This document shows, piece by piece, positions 8,134-10,000 of a stretch of 10,000 bases of DNA. Below the pieces are notes generated by a model. The model did not search any database and was not told the DNA's origin. It saw only the letters and a program-made list of their open reading frames with translations. This stretch comes from Penaeus vannamei. Lineage: Eukaryota > Arthropoda > Malacostraca > Decapoda > Penaeidae. Both the position numbers and the translations under genes were made by a program. Position 1 is the stretch's first letter. Every line of letters starts with the position of its first letter. Location: contig NC_091571.1 of NCBI RefSeq assembly GCF_042767895.1, forward strand, positions 31,703,450 to 31,713,449, read 5' to 3'.

Positions 8134-8136
8134 TTT
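7980..8136 (+). repeat. 157-base polypyrimidine tract: CCCT repeat then (TC)37
   Basis: No purine on the + strand from 7980 to 8136. It opens with CT, passes into a (CCCT)n block of about nine units (roughly 7995-8033), then uninterrupted (TC)37 at 8039-8112, then TC with TT interruptions. Long mirror-symmetric purine/pyrimidine DNA like this is known to favour triplex (H-DNA). On the other strand it is a continuous GAGAG array, the core recognised by GAGA-type factors in arthropods; whether it is bound here is unknown. Open frames across it are artefacts. Confidence 0.97.
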
Positions 8137-8428
8137 AAAATATCTATCACAGCTCCGATCTGGTAGCATCATACATTACGGTTAGTTAAGAACAAACATC
8201 ACTCAACCTCTACTGATAAAAGAGAACAAACTGCGCCATCTTAATGCACCGCCTTTGCCGAGGGTATCAAGACCAGCTGACACGCAGAACGCAAACAGCA
8301 GCGCACCCGAGCCGGAAACGATGACACTTAACGTTGACGAAGGAGAAAAACGTTTGTTCTCATCATCCACATGTTGCCACCGCTGGAGTTTCCCCTCGTG
8401 TGACAAAGGTTGGAGGATCGATCTCTCT
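8137..8428. other. Unique island between two pyrimidine satellites
   Basis: About 290 bases of balanced, CpG-containing sequence. An ATG at 8255 opens about 58 codons of ordinary composition (PRVSRPADTQNANSS and similar) before the frame runs into TC repeats and stays open only because of them. On the minus strand 8203-8406 is also open for 67 codons. Neither has a recognisable domain. It may be a fragment of an older unique sequence now surrounded by repeat expansion. Confidence 0.4.
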
Positions 8429-8608
8429 GTCTGTTTGTTTACTTATCTCTTTATCTATCTATCTTTTTCTTTCTCTTTTTTCTCTCTTTTTCTTTCTCTT
8501 TTTTTTCTCTCTTTTTTCTATCTATCTATACACCTATCTCTCAATCTCTCGCTCTTTCTCTCTATGCATCTATCTCTCAGTCGCTCTCTCTATCTTTCTG
8601 TCTATCTG
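8429..8608 (+). repeat. Interrupted TC/TATC/TTTC low-complexity DNA
   Basis: Pyrimidine-rich with scattered TATC tetramers (for example 8455-8464 and 8517-8528) and T-rich stretches. Forms the leading edge of the large pyrimidine satellite that follows. Confidence 0.85.
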
Positions 8609-8609
8609 C

Positions 8610-8643
<34 letters not shown>

Positions 8644-8709
8644 TTCTTTCCCTCTCTCTCTTTCTTTCCCTCTCTCTCTTTCCCCCTCTCTCTCTTTCCC
8701 TCTCTCTCT

Positions 8710-8714
<5 letters not shown>
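8609..8714 (+). repeat. C12, (TC)n and an 18 bp sub-repeat
   Basis: A run of 12 C (8609-8620) is followed by (TC)11 (8621-8642). TTTCTTTCCCTCTCTCTC occurs at 8643-8660 and again at 8661-8678, period 18, with shorter decayed TTTCCC versions after it. All on the pyrimidine strand. Confidence 0.85.

Positions 8715-8768
<54 letters not shown>
8715..8768 (+). repeat. Hexamer microsatellite (ACTCTC)9
   Basis: A residues recur every six bases at 8715, 8721, 8727, 8733, 8739, 8745, 8751, 8757 and 8763, giving nine perfect ACTCTC units inside otherwise purine-free DNA. The His-Ser or Leu-Thr alternations seen in translation are a by-product. Confidence 0.97.
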
Positions 8769-8884
8769 CCTCTCTCTCTCCATCTCCCTCTCCCTCTCTC
8801 CCTCTCCCTTCCCTCTCCTTCTTTCCCTCTTTCCCTCCCCCTCTCCTTCTTTCCCTCCCTCTCTCCCTCTCCCTCTCCCTCTCC
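8769..8884 (+). repeat. Polypyrimidine spacer before the 33 bp array
   Basis: TC-rich; purine-free from 8783 to 8884 (102 bases). Built from CTCCCT hexamer-like words with CTTTCC interruptions, and appears to be the raw material from which the 33 bp unit arose. Confidence 0.85.
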
Positions 8885-9319
8885 AACCCTCTCCCTCTCC
8901 CTCTCTCCCCCCTCTCCCTCTCCAACCCTCTCCCTCTCTCCCCCCCTCTCCCTCTCCAACCCTCTCCCTCTCTCCCCCCTCTCCCTCTCCAACCCTCTCC
9001 CTCTCTCCCCCTCTCCCTCTCCAACCCTCTCCCTCTCTCCCCCGTCTCCCTCTCCAACCCTCTCCCTCTCTCCCCCTCTCCCTCTCCAACCCTCTCCCTC
9101 TCTCCCCCCTCTCCCTCTCCAACCCTCTCCCTCTCTCTCCCCCTCTCCCTCTCCAACCCTCTCCCTCTCTCCCCCCTCTCCCTCTCCAACCCTCTCCCTC
9201 TCTCCCCCCTCTCCCTCTCCAACCCTCTCCCTCTCTCCCCCCTCTCCCTCTCCAACCCTCTCCCTCTCTCCCCCCTCTCCCTCTCCAACCCTCTCCCTCT
9301 CTCCCCCCTCTCCCTCTCC
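8885..9319 (+). repeat. 33 bp pyrimidine minisatellite, 13 units
   Basis: The only purines are one AA per unit (in CCAACCC), plus one G. AA starts at 8885, 8924, 8958, 8991, 9023, 9056, 9088, 9121, 9155, 9188, 9221, 9254, 9287 and 9320, so spacings are 39, 34, 33, 32, 33, 32, 33, 34, 33, 33, 33, 33 and 33. The unit is AACCCTCTCC, then CTCTCT, then a C-run, then TCTCCCTCTCC. Length variants come from the C-run (5, 6 or 7 C), an added CT-rich hexamer in unit 1, an added TC in unit 8, and one C-to-G change at 9044 in unit 5. The last five units are identical. The long frames over it on both strands are not genes: stops cannot form without A on this strand or without T on the other. Confidence 0.96.
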
Positions 9320-9711
9320 AACCCTCTCCCTCCCACCCCCCTCTACCCTCCCACCTCCCTTCCCTCTCTCCCTCTCCCTCTCTTCCCCTCTCCCTCTCCC
9401 TCTCTCCCCCTCTCCCTCTCCCTCTCTCCCCCCTCTCCCTCTCCTTCTCTCCCCCTCTCCCTCTCCAACCCTCTCCCTCTCCCCCCTCTCCCTCTCCAAC
9501 CCTCTCCCTCTCCAACCCTCCTCTCCCTCTCCCTCTCCAACCCTCTCCCCTCTCCCTCTCCCTCTCCCTCTCCAACCCTCTCCCTCTTCCCCCCTCTCCC
9601 TCTCCCTCTTCCCCCTCTCTCCCTCTCCCTCTCACCCCCCCTCTCCCTCTCCAACCATCTCTCCCCCCTCTCCCTTCTCCTCCCTCCTTCCCTCTCCCTC
9701 CCTCCCTTGGT
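9320..9711 (+). repeat. Diverged continuation of the pyrimidine minisatellite
   Basis: Same vocabulary (CCAACCC, CTCTCC, C-runs) but irregular. CCAACC markers recur with AA at 9467, 9498, 9514, 9539, 9574 and 9653, so spacing breaks down to 31, 16, 25, 35 and 79. CCCTCTCC hexamer-rich spacers dominate and A-bearing variants (CCCACCCC, CTACCCTCCCACC) appear at 9333-9355. Reads as the decayed flank of the regular array. Confidence 0.85.
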
Positions 9712-9887
9712 CTTGAGGTTTTGAGGGAGGGAGATGATGGGGACAGCCCTCGAGCAGCGCACTAAACAAACTCCTTGGCTTTGATGTGAGTAATTCCGAA
9801 GGTAAATCTAATTTGAGAAAGCACGCGCGACTTTGGAGCTACGGGCCCGGGATAGTTCGTTAGCAGAGGTGACTGTCGCGTTTTCGT
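9712..9887. other. Unique sequence between C-rich and G-rich blocks
   Basis: Balanced, CpG-containing DNA with no gene recognised. A GTGAGT word at about 9785-9790 matches a splice donor, but the frame before it comes out of the satellite and is not credible coding sequence. Confidence 0.4.
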
Positions 9888-9923
9888 GGGGAGGGGTGGG
9901 AGGGGGAGGAGGGGAGGAGGGGG
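9888..9923 (+). other. Strong G-quadruplex motif
   Basis: Runs of G separated by single bases: GGGG (9888-9891), A, GGGG (9893-9896), T, GGG (9898-9900), A, GGGGG (9902-9906), then AGGA, GGGG (9911-9914), AGGA and GGGGG (9919-9923). This exceeds the usual four-run rule (three or more G, loops of one to seven) with loops of mostly one base, the arrangement known to give stable parallel quadruplexes. Folding in the cell is inference. Confidence 0.85.
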
Positions 9924-10000
9924 TGTAGAGAATGGTGGTGGAAGGGGAGGATGGGGGTGGAGGAAATGGTGGAGGAAGGGGTGTGGGTGGTGGTGGTGGA
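9924..10000 (+). repeat. G-rich GGA/GGT low-complexity DNA, runs off the window
   Basis: Purine-rich with TGG/GGT triplets, further G-runs (GGGGG at about 9953, GGGG at about 9978) and a short (GGT)n at the very end. The tract continues past base 10000, so its true length is unknown. Confidence 0.8.

Noticed and set aside
8885..9660. CRISPR-like regular spacing
   Set aside because: There are no unique spacers between repeats; the units are directly contiguous minisatellite copies in eukaryote-like DNA.
8255..9765. Open frames of 139 to 489 codons on both strands over the pyrimidine satellite
   Set aside because: Stops need A on the + strand, and T on the complement of C/T DNA, so a C/T-only tract stays open in every frame. 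All three + frames and several minus frames are open at once, and the products are Ser/Leu/Pro or Arg/Glu/Gly runs.

Overview
The window looks like intergenic or intronic DNA from a eukaryote, most likely an animal. I see no operon-like packing, no ribosome-binding-site-led reading frames, no rRNA, tRNA or CRISPR, and no open frame that I can assign to a known protein family. Very long dinucleotide tracts (CT, GT), compound microsatellites and strand-pure polypurine/polypyrimidine minisatellites fill roughly a third of it. That style is well known from penaeid shrimp and some other decapod crustaceans, and also occurs in cephalopods. Decapod is my best guess, but it rests on repeat style alone.

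Layout. 1-1560 is AT-rich unique sequence with two A-runs (28 and 16 bases). 1616-1944 is a purine-rich minisatellite of about 31 bp units. 2171-2610 is its compositional mirror, a pyrimidine-rich block with a 68-69 bp sub-period, followed by a clean 70 bp tandem duplication (2611-2750). 2948-3308 is a compound microsatellite (CT, then CTGT, then CT x43, then GT x34) with an imperfect 28 bp inverted repeat inserted beside it (3217-3288). 3439-3906 is AT/GATA-rich. 3907-7979 is the longest low-repeat stretch. It holds several modest open frames; the best candidate is 7599-7979, with a basic middle and a hydrophobic C-terminus. 7980-8136 is a 157-base uninterrupted pyrimidine tract. 8429-9711 is a nested pyrimidine satellite whose core (8885-9319) is a 33 bp minisatellite. 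9888-10000 is G-rich and contains a strong G-quadruplex motif.

The longest open frames in the window (hundreds of codons at 8255-9765 on both strands, and others at 1532-3437) exist only because CT/GA-only DNA cannot spell a stop codon. They are not annotated as genes. I find no set of genes that work together. What stands out is the repeat architecture: several independent arrays with their own periods, variant patterns and possible non-B structures (triplex, Z-DNA, G-quadruplex, hairpin).
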